64,000 bases of DNA, from positions 42,157,289-42,221,288 of the forward strand of contig NC_092346.1 of assembly GCF_963676685.1 (NCBI RefSeq). Reading direction: 5' to 3'. The number at the start of each line of letters is the position of its first letter. Position 1 is the stretch's first letter. The position numbers were made by a program, and so were the translations under genes. The notes under the pieces are model-generated. The model had not been told where the DNA came from. It did no database searches and was given only the letters and a program-made list of their open reading frames with translations. Below are positions 1 through 9,494 of this stretch, in pieces. Source of the stretch: Mytilus edulis. Taxonomy: Eukaryota > Mollusca > Bivalvia > Mytilida > Mytilidae.

Positions 1-337
1 AAATCTAATAAATGAAAGCGGTGATTAATTTTCTTTACCATAACACATGAATATAATAGAAAAGACGTCAACACATTTGACAAAATCCGATGAGAATTAC
101 AAATATAACATTAAACGCTTAAACTAAATACATGAATTTGGGATAGATAAGTACCGTAACACGTCTTATAGTAATGCGAATTCACACTCAGCAAAACAGT
201 CACAATCGGGAATAAGTCACGTTTGGTAATTAAAAGATTATACGACGTAATGACAAACCACAATCTACCATTTGGTAAAAATGTCCTAAGCTAGTTTGGT
301 CAAAGACACATCGTATGGATCCACCAATTCATGATGG
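1..337 (-). pseudogene. 3' remnant of a second Penelope-like element subfamily
   Basis: Read on the minus strand, the segment near 285-345 encodes HHHELVDPYDVSLTK. This matches the C-terminal end of the intact PLE reverse transcriptase at 4.8 kb (RHHELVDRYEITVSQ). An in-frame TAG lies about six codons before the position where the original stop seems to have been, so the copy is dead. The remaining 260 bp would be its 3' untranslated region. It differs from the 3' UTR of the PLE at 4.5 kb, so this is another subfamily. I also know this 3' region as a common mussel interspersed repeat. It is cut by the window edge and 5'-truncated where repeat copy A begins. Confidence 0.6.
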
Positions 338-2018
338 TGTCCATAAAAAAGACATAAACGCACTACTGACCTTTGGTTTAAAAAGGTAGCAAAAAAAGTG
401 GAAGAAAATGGCCATGATACATATTAATTTCTGAATACCATAATGAAAGTACTTTAGTTAGCTGTATATCTAGAATTTTGGACAATGGTAGAAAGTGGTA
501 AAAATTCTGAAAAAGGCTATCATTATCCCAATTTATCAGGAACTACTACTGTGCAATATTTATTCCTACTTTGATCATTAACTCTTCGTGGCTTTCAATT
601 GATTTTTAGCATACACATTCCTGTATTATGAAAGTAAATTTTGAAAAGTCCTTCCGGTCAATACATTTTTGAAATGTTTGTTTTGTTATTGTTATATCAG
701 AAATCAAGCTAACTTTTAGATGATGGCCAAGTTAAATATATCCTATTTATAAGAAAACAAAATTGGTATAAAGATATATACACACATGATACTGTAAGGG
801 GGTTGCAAAAATAAATAAATATCTTACAGCAAAGACAAATAATACTCATAGACAACCACAATTTGTTATTTGTTTAATGACATATTCAAATTTAGCAATT
901 AAATATTATCATGAATTGAGTTCCGGGTTTTCCATTCATAAAACACTTAAGGTTTGTTTGGATTCGAAATTATCTAATGGGAATCCGATACTATTTAAGT
1001 TGCTGAAAGTACTGGATATTTGTTTTTAAGTTGAATCAATGTAATAAGGAACAGACAATATCGAATTTCATGCCACTAATCTTGGAAAACACCGACAAAT
1101 ATATTGATTGTTTTAGCTTTAGATTAGGGAGATGTATTTCTGGAAATGGCAAAGATTGATATTTGTTCAACTCTTCAAAAGTTTGGATTCAGTGTTGACT
1201 TTCATGTCGTCTAAATCCATGAACGGATCTATAAAGCGCTTATTAAAAAAACAACTTCTGAAGAAAAATACAAACGTTAATTGATAGGTTCATAGACATA
1301 GCATCGTGATTGATCTCCATTGGAAGTACAAATATTTGTGATTGCAAGAGATATTAAACTCTCTCCAAATACGCCTTCAGTGATTTATATCAATGTTTCG
1401 GCCCCGACTATCTCTGTTGTAAATCTTTATGTCGACAAAAGACAGAATTTTCCATCTCCAAGAGAAAACTAATCACACCTCATACATTCCCACCAAAGAA
1501 ATAATTCTCCAATCGATTCAGTGGAAAACTATATTTCGTTCCTTAAATCTCCATGTCAGGATTCTTAACAACATTCATAAATCTTTTGTCAATTATTCTA
1601 AGATAAGCTTATTGTTTCGAAGTGGGGTCAATGCTAATCATAATACCATTGAAAAACCTTATTATGAATGAATGTATCGTCGGAAACAGAAATTAACGTG
1701 TCCACGACAGACCGTAAGAATCGTATATGGGTTTTTCCGCGCAAATTATTTCATAATGTAACTTGTTGCATGTTTGTGTTTCATAAACTTTCAGAAAATG
1801 ACAGCTACTGAATAACAACTATCATTGTTAAAACTTAGCAACTGATTTAAGGTGATAACTATGAATAATCTGAAGGGTGGTGTCTGTACAAATGAGACTA
1901 CAATCTCAGGATTTAAAAGTTGTATCGAATTATAAGTAAAGCAGATAAGAGACTCCAACAAAATGACAGAACTATTTATAAATTGTTAAGAAGTTTACCA
2001 ACTCATGAGTAATAGAGA

Positions 2019-2455
2019 ATATCATATGGCTTTTTCAATATCGCATCCGTATCTACCCGAGACACCAATATTATCCCAAGAGCTCTGCTCGAGGGATTAT
2101 ATTGGTTGAGGGTTGATACGGTGTGTGATATTGAAAAAGCCATATCATATACACTTTATTATATACATACATCTCAAGTAGATGTTTTGTATGTGACATG
2201 ACGTCATACAGATAAAGAGGATTGAAATGACGTCATACAGATTATAGGTTTGACATGACGTCATAGAGATTAGGGTTTTGATAAAGCCTTTGCAACAGTG
2301 ACTGCAATCGATGACGTGACGTCATACAGATTAAAGGTGTGATAAAGCTTTTGCAACCGTGCTGATATCGATATCATCACGGGTGGCTGATACAGCACGC
2401 TTGCCATTGATTGTATTACACATACAATTTATTTGTATTTACTACTAAGTATATA
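2019..2455. mobile_element. Hairpin (MITE-like) insertion in minisatellite A
   Basis: The sequence ATATCATATGGCTTTTTC at 2019 returns as its reverse complement (GAAAAAGCCATATCATAT) ending at 2150. Together they give an imperfect palindrome of about 130 bp centred near 2084, with further pairing such as CCAATATTATCCC against GGGATTATATTGG. It is followed by about 300 bp containing four TGACGTCA palindromes. Minisatellite sequence ends just before it and resumes near 2456, so the whole block is an insertion. No clear target duplication was seen. Confidence 0.65.
2199..2324. promoter_or_regulatory. Four CRE-like TGACGTCA palindromes
   Basis: Perfect 8-bp palindromes TGACGTCA lie at 2199-2206, 2228-2235, 2256-2263 and 2317-2324. 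Each is followed by TA(C/G)AGAT, so they sit in a short repeated context of about 17 bp. The octamer is the consensus site of CREB/ATF factors. There is no gene nearby to regulate, so any promoter role would belong to the inserted element. This is a sequence match only. Confidence 0.4.
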
Positions 2456-2880
2456 ATAAAGGCAAATAAGACACTTCAACAGAACGACACACATATCTTC
2501 AAAATGTTAAGACTTAGAGGTATAACAAATCATGAGCAAAGAAGTTAAGAGATTCCAACAAAATGACACAAATATGTTGACACAAACATCTTGAAAATAT
2601 CAAGAGGTATACATAATTATAAATAAAGCAGTTGAGAGACTCCAACAAAATGACACAAATATCTTTAAAAATGCCAAGACTAAGAGGGAACCGAAGCATG
2701 TGTAAAGTAGATAAGAGACTCTAACAAAATGACAAACGTATCTTTGAAATGTCAAGATTTAAGAGGTGTACCGAATCATGAGTTTATGAGGTTAAGATAT
2801 TCCAACAAAATGACGACACAAATATCTTTAATATATCAAGAGGTGAACAGAATCACGAGTAAATCAGTTCAGGAGAGACT

Positions 2881-3128
2881 TCAACACAATGACACAAATA
2901 TCTTTAATATATCAAGAGGTGAACAGAATCACGAGTAAATCAGTTGAGGAGAGACTTCAACACAATGACACAAATATCTTTAATATATCAAGAGGTGAAC
3001 AGAATCACGAGTAAATCAGTTGAGGAGAGACTTCAACACAATGACACAAATATCTTTAATATATCAAGAGGTGAACAGAATCACGAGTAAATCAGTTGAG
3101 GAGAGACTTCAACACAATGACACCAATA
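2881..3128 (+). repeat. Near-identical 76-bp subarray inside array A
   Basis: TCAACACAATGACAC recurs at 2881, 2957, 3033 and 3109, so the spacing is exactly 76 bp, and the units are almost identical. The rest of array A is much more diverged. This marks a recent local expansion within an old array. Confidence 0.9.
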
Positions 3129-4365
3129 TCTTTAAAGTGTCAAGAGTAATAGATGTACCGAATCATGAGTAATGCAGATAAGAGTCTGTAAGTTAATAAT
3201 ACAATTATCTTCAAAATGTATAAACTTGGTATACCCAATCATGAGTAAAGCAGTTAAGAGACTTCAACAAAATGACACAAATATTTTTTAAATGTCAATA
3301 GGTATACCGAATCATGAGTAAATTAGTTAAGATAGACTGCAACAAAATGACACATATATCTTTAAAGTTTCAATAGGTTTACCGAATCATGAGTAAATCA
3401 GTTAAAATAACTCCAACAAAATGAAATAAATATCTTTAAAATGTCAATAGGTATACTGAACCACGAGTATAACAGTTAAGAAACTCCAACAAAATGATAC
3501 AAATATCTTTTAAATGTCAATAGGTATACTGAAGCTTGAGTAAATCAGTTAGAGACTACAACAAAATGACACAAATATTTTTTAAACCTCAATAGGTATA
3601 CCGAATCATGAGTAAATAAGTTAAGATAGACTGCATCAAAATGACACAAATATCTTTAAAATTTCAATATGTATACTGAAACATGAGTAAATCAGTTAGA
3701 GACTACAACAAAATGACACAAATATCTTTAAAATGTCGATAGGTATACCCAATCACGAGTAAAACAGTTATAGGTATACCCAATCACGAGTAAAACAGTT
3801 ATGAAACTTCAACAAAATGATACAAATATCTTTAAAATGTCAAAAGATATACTGAATCAAGAGTAAAACATTTAAGAAACTCCAACAATTTGGCAAAATT
3901 ATCTTTAAACATACAGAATAATGAGTAAAGAAGATGATGTGTACAACTGAACACATTAAAACAAAAGTTGTTACAAGACAAGGGTTGTAACTCCCTCGGG
4001 TTAAGTTAACTTCAGATGAATTTTACTATTCGTTTAAGCATAATTTTGGTCATATAGCTCATATAGCCCAACCTTATTTACGTTTTTTTAAATCCCTTAC
4101 TGTCAATAACTTTCAAATGTTTAGATTTTACCAATCCAGAAAAGCTCTCGGGACAAACTAACATTTTAGAGAGTAATTTTCCTTTGTTCAAATGTGATGC
4201 TTGCTGTTTTTAATCAAAATGTGGTAAGTATAAATAAGAAAGAAAAAAACCCGGATAATATGGAAAATTTCTTTTGAGGTAAAGCTATCTGCATTGTAAG
4301 ATTTTAATTGAATACCCAATGGTTATATCTGAAATGAATGATATCAATTCAACTTGAAAAACATT

Positions 4366-4484
4366 TTAATCTTTGCAGAGGAGATGTAAAGCAGTGATTC
4401 CTTCTATATTCCATTTCATATAACCTTTGGAATAATAGAGTGGTACGTTGATTTCTGTTTCATAGATTTCAATGGCACGGCGTC
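4366..4484 (-). pseudogene. Exon-like segment in copy A (last-exon relic, unknown gene)
   Basis: On the minus strand a CTCTAG acceptor is followed by a 119-nt open segment encoding RRAIEIYETEINV and ending in LHLLCKD plus TAA. Copy C has the same 119-nt segment (15162-15280, plus strand) without indels and with the same acceptor and stop position. Copy B keeps only the end (about 12900-12943). The differences between A and C are mostly amino-acid changing, so there is no sign of purifying selection. It may be a captured or decayed terminal exon. I do not recognise the protein. The longer open frame running into it from 4731 is an accident of the PLE 3' end joining this segment. Confidence 0.35.
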
Positions 4485-4513
4485 CTAGAGTTAATGAGAC
4501 AGAAACATGCAAC

Positions 4514-6005
4514 AAAAGAGGGACGAAAGATACCAAAGGGACAGTCAAACTCATAAATCTAAAACAAACTGACAACGCCATGGCTAAAAATGAAAAAGAC
4601 AAACAGAAAAACAATAGTATACATGACACAACATAGAAAACTAAAGAATAAACAACACGAACCCCACCAAAAACTAGGGGTGATCTCAGGTGCTCCGGAA
4701 GGGTAAGCAGATCCTGCTCCACATGTGGCACCCGTCGTGTTGTTTATGTGATTACAAATCCGGTAAATAGTCTAATTCGGTAGGTCACATTCATGAAAGG
4801 GAAGGGGATTGTAGTTACGACGTAAGAAACATATCCGATATCATTTGTGAAACGGTTATTTCATAACGGTCAACCAACTCGTGATGGCGTCCGTAAAATT
4901 TACGAAGGGATGATTTCAACTTCACCATTTGGAACTCTTGGTTTAATAGCTTCCTTGTGAGCAGTAACCCTCTATCAAGAAAATCATGATAGGAAATGCA
5001 AGCACGGGAATATCGTATCAATTGGGAGATATATACCCCGTATGCAGGTGCTGCTGGAATGTTGCTACTTAGAAATGGAAAGTTCACAATTGGAAAGCTG
5101 AAATCATCTCTTTTGTCGTAAAGTTTAGTTTTCAATCGACCCTCATTGTCAATTTCTAGATGTAAGTCAAGATATGAAGCCGACTTAACTGTATCTGTAG
5201 TATCCTTTATCTCCAATTCGATGGGATAGATGCGTTCCACATAGTCACCAAATTTTGAATTGTTTAGTGAAAGAACGTCATCTATATAGCGGAAAGTGGA
5301 GTTAAAGGATATTGCTAACTTCTTATCTTTCTTCCTAAGAAGTTCCTGCATGAAGTCAGCCTCATAATAATAAAGAAACAAGTCGGCAAGTAGAGGGGCA
5401 CAGTTTGTTCCCATTGGGATGCCGACAGTCTGTTGAAAAACACGTCCTCCGAACGTTACAAATATGTTGTCAATCAAGAAATCAAGCATCTTGATAATAT
5501 CGGTTTCAGAGAATTTTTTGTTTGAATCAGAGTGATTCTTTACAAAGTATGATTTATCCCTCCCTAAGACAAGATACTTGTATCTACGTTGGCCATTCTT
5601 TTTTATGAAGCAAAGTAATACCAACTCTTTCAATTTGTCTTTTAGTTTGGAATGTGGAATACTTGTATAAAGAGTAGAAAAGTCAAATGTTTTAATACTG
5701 TTACAAGATGAAAGAGAGTTAGATTGTATGTACTCTAAAAGATCTTTGGAATTTTTAAGTATCCACATCTGATTCACGCCACCTCTAGAATAGGCAGTTT
5801 CACAATAACTTTGAAGCCCGTCTTTGATTGCTGATAAAATAGATGTTAATAATTTAGAAAGAGGTTTCGTGGAGCACTTGGAAGACCCAGCAATATACCG
5901 TTGTTTGTAAGGACACTTATGTAGTTTAGGTATCCAATACAGTGATGGAAGATCCAGTTCTTCATCTTTGGTTGAAATACCAAAGGAACAAAGAACAGAC
6001 CTATG
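4514..6005 (-). repeat. Downstream pseudo-LTR of the PLE
   Basis: This 1,492-bp stretch is the 3' part of the full copy (last ~396 codons of the RT plus a 3' UTR of about 300 bp). It is repeated at 7885-9376 with no indel seen. The observed differences include one that changes S to L at RT residue 544 and one that changes V to F at residue 577 (in the upstream copy). The outermost 3' sequence contains the GGGACGAAAGATACCAAAGG block, which I know as a very common mussel repeat and which therefore marks PLE 3' ends. Confidence 0.85.
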
Positions 6006-7154
6006 ATTATCCAGGATTTCCTCTTTGGTAAGTGTCGTGAGGGTATATGTTGAGTTTCCAAGTGAATTGTCTATACCTAATTCGTTTATCAAGCAATTAA
6101 TGTAGTGACTTTTACAGACAAAAACGATGTTATTTGGGGCTTTGTCTGCGGGGACTACAACATATTTATCATGGAGGTCGGATAAGTGTTTAGCAACATT
6201 TGGGTCTTTAAAGATTGACGTAGCTTGGGCATTGATGGACCCATTCAGTTTCTTGATTCTGATTTGTATTAACGACCTCACTGCCTTAATCCATTCGGAT
6301 AGAGTGTCTACGTCTTCCTTTTCACGTTTAGCCCATTGCCTGGCATAATCCTCGACTGAGTCCATCAAAATTTTAAAGTTGTATTTCCAATTGATGGATT
6401 TAGGCTCACGATATTTCGGACCTTTCGATAACACATTTCGTAGAGAAGTGTTATTAACAATGTTAAGGTCACCGGTAATAACGTGGCCAGCAGGATTATA
6501 TATGAATTGGGAACTAGCACAAGTGCAATCAGGAGGTTTAGACTTGAAGTCGTCAATATCGAGATTCTGCAAAACGCGTTTGTAATTGAAAATTTTAGTG
6601 GCAATAGGTTTGGTATAGGTATAAGAAATTATTGGTACAGACTGGTCTTTGAAATAAGGAGGTATTTTCGATTGAACTAATTTATGATGAAGGATATTGC
6701 CTAGGTTGACGCCATCGAGACCTTTATTGGCAAAGGAAAGATTTAGAAAAGATCTTATCTCTTTTTCATCTTTTCCAATGCGAACTGGCTTGAAAAGTCT
6801 GTGACTTGCAATATCCGAAATTATAGCTTGAAGTTTGTATTGGTTTGAATGAGGGTTTGTAACAGTGGATTCCAAACATAAATTGAACAGAGAATTAAGT
6901 TTTGAAAGGGGTAATGAATAAAGTTTCGTGCGAATGTGATGAATACCTAACGGCTTTTGTATGAATGACAGCAAGTCATTAATAGAGACATCATGCAGAG
7001 AAGGTGATGTATAATGACGATGACCATGACTGCGTCTACGTCGAGGAGTCGAGTTGAAAATATTCATCACATTCACCGAGTTACACGAAGGACTAGATAG
7101 AATACCTATACCATCAATTTTGTCATTGCAACCATACGGTGTTGCAGTTCCCAA
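4815..7154 (-). CDS. PLE reverse transcriptase (779 codons from first Met; 5' part frameshifted)
   Basis: This encodes the RT of the element, which copies its RNA at nicked target DNA. Visible motifs are a block typical of PLE-like RTs (ADKAPNNIVFVC, residues 336-347), motif A FDFSTLYTSIP (490-500, catalytic D491), motif B GIPMGTNCAPLLADLF (578-593) and motif C YIDD (623-626). The downstream block ASYLDLHLEI (659-668) completes it. The first residues (GTATPYGCNDKIDG) are the tail of the GIY-YIG region, so the Met at 7154 is not the real start. The frame stays open upstream to about 7240, where a one-base shift separates it from the endonuclease frame that starts at 7803. No in-frame UGA suggesting selenocysteine occurs in this copy. 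The gene lies in the recent PLE insertion and needs the upstream domain for a full product of about 970 residues. Confidence 0.88.
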   Translation of the reverse strand: MGTATPYGCNDKIDGIGILSSPSCNSVNVMNIFNSTPRRRRSHGHRHYTSPSLHDVSINDLLSFIQKPLGIHHIRTKLYSLPLSKLNSLFNLCLESTVTNPHSNQYKLQAIISDIASHRLFKPVRIGKDEKEIRSFLNLSFANKGLDGVNLGNILHHKLVQSKIPPYFKDQSVPIISYTYTKPIATKIFNYKRVLQNLDIDDFKSKPPDCTCASSQFIYNPAGHVITGDLNIVNNTSLRNVLSKGPKYREPKSINWKYNFKILMDSVEDYARQWAKREKEDVDTLSEWIKAVRSLIQIRIKKLNGSINAQATSIFKDPNVAKHLSDLHDKYVVVPADKAPNNIVFVCKSHYINCLINELGIDNSLGNSTYTLTTLTKEEILDNHRSVLCSFGISTKDEELDLPSLYWIPKLHKCPYKQRYIAGSSKCSTKPLSKLLTSILSAIKDGLQSYCETAYSRGGVNQMWILKNSKDLLEYIQSNSLSSCNSIKTFDFSTLYTSIPHSKLKDKLKELVLLCFIKKNGQRRYKYLVLGRDKSYFVKNHSDSNKKFSETDIIKMLDFLIDNIFVTFGGRVFQQTVGIPMGTNCAPLLADLFLYYYEADFMQELLRKKDKKLAISFNSTFRYIDDVLSLNNSKFGDYVERIYPIELEIKDTTDTVKSASYLDLHLEIDNEGRLKTKLYDKRDDFSFPIVNFPFLSSNIPAAPAYGVYISQLIRYSRACISYHDFLDRGLLLTRKLLNQEFQMVKLKSSLRKFYGRHHELVDRYEITVSQMISDMFLTS

Positions 7155-7218
7155 TTGTCTAATCCAGTAGTCTTCTTTTTGTCTACGGAGAGTCGTTGAA
7201 AGATTAGGATTGTTAGAG

Positions 7219-7803
7219 CTATGGTATATCTTTTCGATAAAAGCGAACTGTCATAGAAACGATGGAATGATCGGGCTGATTGAAATGCTGGTATAGAATG
7301 TCGTTAGCATTGAGGTTAATGTCTGATCTATGACCGCACATACGTTTGTTTAGCCTTCCTTTCGTTTCACCGACGTATACCAAGCCGCAAAGGTTGCACT
7401 CTAATCCGTAGACGACATTTATCGATTTACAATTCAGATCATCGTAACTTCTGGTAAAATATGACTTCTTGGTCAAATTGCTAGTGAATTCAGCATCTGT
7501 AATTAAAATAGCACATGTTTTGCAGCCTTTGGTCTCACATTTTGAAATGCGACAGTGTTGTACTGTGTCATCAAAAACCAAAATGTCTTTAAGGAGAACT
7601 GAACATGGCTGTATATGTGAAATATTGCTATTGTCACTAGGACGATGATCTGAATGAGTCGTGTTTGAGATATTTGTCATGTCTGGTGATGAGGGGACAC
7701 CTGCCATATCAGACGACACCGTGTCCATGGTGACGTCTGTTTCGGACCTTTTTATACTGGGCGACGTCCGAGCCAGTTTCCTGTTTGATCTTCGTAAGTT
7801 CAT
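7219..7803 (-). CDS. PLE N-terminal GIY-YIG endonuclease region (194 codons, cut by frameshift)
   Basis: The start at 7803 is the first Met of the element's frame. Residues 1-75 are Ser/Thr-rich and have no recognised fold. Residues 84-97 hold four cysteines (HCRISKCETKGCKTC). The nuclease core has VVYGLEC (130-136) for the GIY strand and YVGET (143-147) for the YIG strand, with R154, H158 and later H173 and H179. The CNLC pair lies directly between the two strands, a feature described for Naiad GIY-YIG domains. The frame ends at a TAG at 7219-7221 because of one extra base in the T run at 7239-7242 (A's on the plus strand). The downstream reading resumes in another frame and continues into the RT. 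The nuclease would nick the target to prime reverse transcription. Confidence 0.85.
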   Translation of the reverse strand: MNLRRSNRKLARTSPSIKRSETDVTMDTVSSDMAGVPSSPDMTNISNTTHSDHRPSDNSNISHIQPCSVLLKDILVFDDTVQHCRISKCETKGCKTCAILITDAEFTSNLTKKSYFTRSYDDLNCKSINVVYGLECNLCGLVYVGETKGRLNKRMCGHRSDINLNANDILYQHFNQPDHSIVSMTVRFYRKDIP

Positions 7804-7884
7804 GCAATTGTAGTTTTGCTACTGGGCGGATGATGTCCTCGGGGACAAAATGTCCACCAGCAGAGACATCAACCCAGTGGTAAT

Positions 7885-9376
7885 AAAAGAGGGACGAAAG
7901 ATACCAAAGGGACAGTCAAACTCATAAATCTAAAACAAACTGACAACGCCATGGCTAAAAATGAAAAAGACAAACAGAAAAACAATAGTATACATGACAC
8001 AACATAGAAAACTAAAGAATAAACAACACGAACCCCACCAAAAACTAGGGGTGATCTCAGGTGCTCCGGAAGGGTAAGCAGATCCTGCTCCACATGTGGC
8101 ACCCGTCGTGTTGTTTATGTGATTACAAATCCGGTAAATAGTCTAATTCGGTAGGTCACATTCATGAAAGGGAAGGGGATTGTAGTTACGACGTAAGAAA
8201 CATATCCGATATCATTTGTGAAACGGTTATTTCATAACGGTCAACCAACTCGTGATGGCGTCCGTAAAATTTACGAAGGGATGATTTCAACTTCACCATT
8301 TGGAACTCTTGGTTTAATAGCTTCCTTGTGAGCAGTAACCCTCTATCAAGAAAATCATGATAGGAAATGCAAGCACGGGAATATCGTATCAATTGGGAGA
8401 TATATACCCCGTATGCAGGTGCTGCTGGAATGTTGCTACTTAGAAATGGAAAGTTCACAATTGGAAAGCTGAAATCATCTCTTTTGTCGTAAAGTTTAGT
8501 TTTCAATCGACCCTCATTGTCAATTTCTAGATGTAAGTCAAGATATGAAGCCGACTTAACTGTATCTGTAGTATCCTTTATCTCCAATTCGATGGGATAG
8601 ATGCGTTCCACATAGTCACCAAATTTTGAATTGTTTAGTGAAAGAACGTCATCTATATAGCGGAAAGTGGAGTTAAAGGATATTGCTAACTTCTTATCTT
8701 TCTTCCTAAGAAGTTCCTGCATGAAGTCAGCCTCATAATAATAAAGAAACAAGTCGGCAAGTAGAGGGGCACAGTTTGTTCCCATTGGGATGCCGAAAGT
8801 CTGTTGAAAAACACGTCCTCCGAACGTTACAAATATGTTGTCAATCAAGAAATCAAGCATCTTGATAATATCGGTTTCAGAGAATTTTTTGTTTAAATCA
8901 GAGTGATTCTTTACAAAGTATGATTTATCCCTCCCTAAGACAAGATACTTGTATCTACGTTGGCCATTCTTTTTTATGAAGCAAAGTAATACCAACTCTT
9001 TCAATTTGTCTTTTAGTTTGGAATGTGGAATACTTGTATAAAGAGTAGAAAAGTCAAATGTTTTAATACTGTTACAAGATGAAAGAGAGTTAGATTGTAT
9101 GTACTCTAAAAGATCTTTGGAATTTTTAAGTATCCACATCTGATTCACGCCACCTCTAGAATAGGCAGTTTCACAATAACTTTGAAGCCCGTCTTTGATT
9201 GCTGATAAAATAGATGTTAATAATTTAGAAAGAGGTTTCGTGGAGCACTTGGAAGACCCAGCAATATACCGTTGTTTGTAAGGACACTTATGTAGTTTAG
9301 GTATCCAATACAGTGATGGAAGATCCAGTTCTTCATCTTTGGTTGAAATACCAAAGGAACAAAGAACAGACCTATG
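7885..9376 (-). repeat. Upstream pseudo-LTR of the PLE (5'-truncated copy)
   Basis: This is the same sequence as 4514-6005. The truncation point at 9376 falls inside the RT gene and abuts repeat copy A. At the other side it joins the 5' end of the full copy, where about 80 bp of leader (7804-7884) precede the start codon at 7803. PLE pseudo-LTRs often carry hammerhead ribozymes. I saw no CUGAUGA core here. Confidence 0.85.
8186..9376 (-). pseudogene. 5'-truncated PLE reverse transcriptase
   Basis: The open frame corresponds to residues of about 384-779 of the RT at 4815-7154. It still contains motifs A, B and C (FDFSTLYTSIP, GIPMGTNCAP, YIDD), but it lacks the N-terminal third and the whole endonuclease domain. 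No start codon of its own is expected. It differs from the full copy at few positions, including F in place of V just before GIPMGT. It is a by-product of incomplete reverse transcription or of the tandem insertion process. Confidence 0.85.
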
Positions 9377-9494
9377 TTACATCATGGGTAAAACAGAAAA
9401 ATCAGCATTGGAAAATATCAAAGAAGATGGGATATATATATCATAGTAATTACCGTTCAATAAACTTGTATACAATACATTAATGTGTGTCATC
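9377..9494 (+). repeat. Right end of repeat copy A beyond the PLE
   Basis: TTACATCATGG, AACAGAAAAATCAGCATTG and CATTAATGTGTGTCAT match, in order, the reverse complement of 15013-15135 in copy C. They therefore continue copy A after the PLE. Similarity to C stops just after the GTGTGTCAT. Confidence 0.7.

Larger units (their letters stand above)
1880..3935 (+). repeat. Minisatellite array A, period about 76 bp
   Basis: Around 25 degenerate tandem copies of a unit with the order GACTCCAACAAAATGACACA, then AATATCTTTAAAATGTCAA, then a short GGTATACCGAATCATGAG stretch, then TAAAGCAGTTAAGA. Period lengths vary through small indels. The array is interrupted by an inserted hairpin element at about 2019-2455. 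Short open frames inside it are by-products of the repeat. Confidence 0.9.
338..4513 (+). repeat. Long interspersed repeat, copy A (left part, interrupted by the PLE)
   Basis: This stretch aligns in order with 9833-12943 (copy B, same orientation) and with the reverse complement of 15013-18305 (copy C). Shared landmarks include the AAACGCACTACTGACC start, the TTGCATGTTTGTGTTTCATA segment near 1765 and the 76-bp minisatellite. A short 3' exon-like segment near 4.4 kb is also shared. It continues beyond the PLE insertion at 9377-9494. I cannot assign it to a named family. An AT-rich element with a central minisatellite would fit the non-autonomous elements reported in bivalves, but I see no diagnostic Helitron ends. 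Confidence 0.75.
4514..9376 (-). mobile_element. Naiad-type Penelope-like element: head-to-tail insertion of truncated plus full copy
   Basis: Read on the minus strand, a 5'-truncated copy (9376 to 7885) is followed directly by a nearly full-length copy (7884 to 4514). The shared 1,492 bp (4514-6005 and 7885-9376) keep a constant offset of 3,371 and differ at only a few bases. This is the pseudo-LTR arrangement known for PLEs. The full copy encodes an N-terminal GIY-YIG domain and a reverse transcriptase, the permuted order that defines the Naiad/Chlamys group of PLEs. It sits inside repeat copy A: the left flank ends CATGCAAC and the right flank resumes TTACATCATGG, while copy C reads through (CATGCAAAACGTTACATC on its minus strand). 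Near-identity of the two copies implies a recent insertion. Confidence 0.88.

Noticed and set aside
1429-1671. 80-aa frame MSTKDRIF, with a relative at 17567-17761
   Set aside because: The equivalent stretch in copy B is not open. Shared only because the repeat is shared.
1880-3935. CRISPR array
   Set aside because: Repeats are contiguous diverged 76-bp units with no unique spacers, no cas genes are present, and the DNA is animal-like.
4366-4731. 121-aa protein beginning MPHVEQDLL
   Set aside because: It joins the PLE 3' UTR to the exon-like end of copy A across the insertion boundary. The same N-terminal part recurs at 7869 and 24856 with different ends.
4514-4815. Hammerhead ribozyme in the PLE pseudo-LTR
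   Set aside because: A GACGAAAG string occurs near the 3' end, but no CUGAUGA core was found on either strand within the shared region.
4815-7803. Selenocysteine (in-frame UGA) in the Naiad-type protein
   Set aside because: Some Naiad elements use it, but here the only break between the domains is a frameshift ending in TAG, with no UGA inside the frames.
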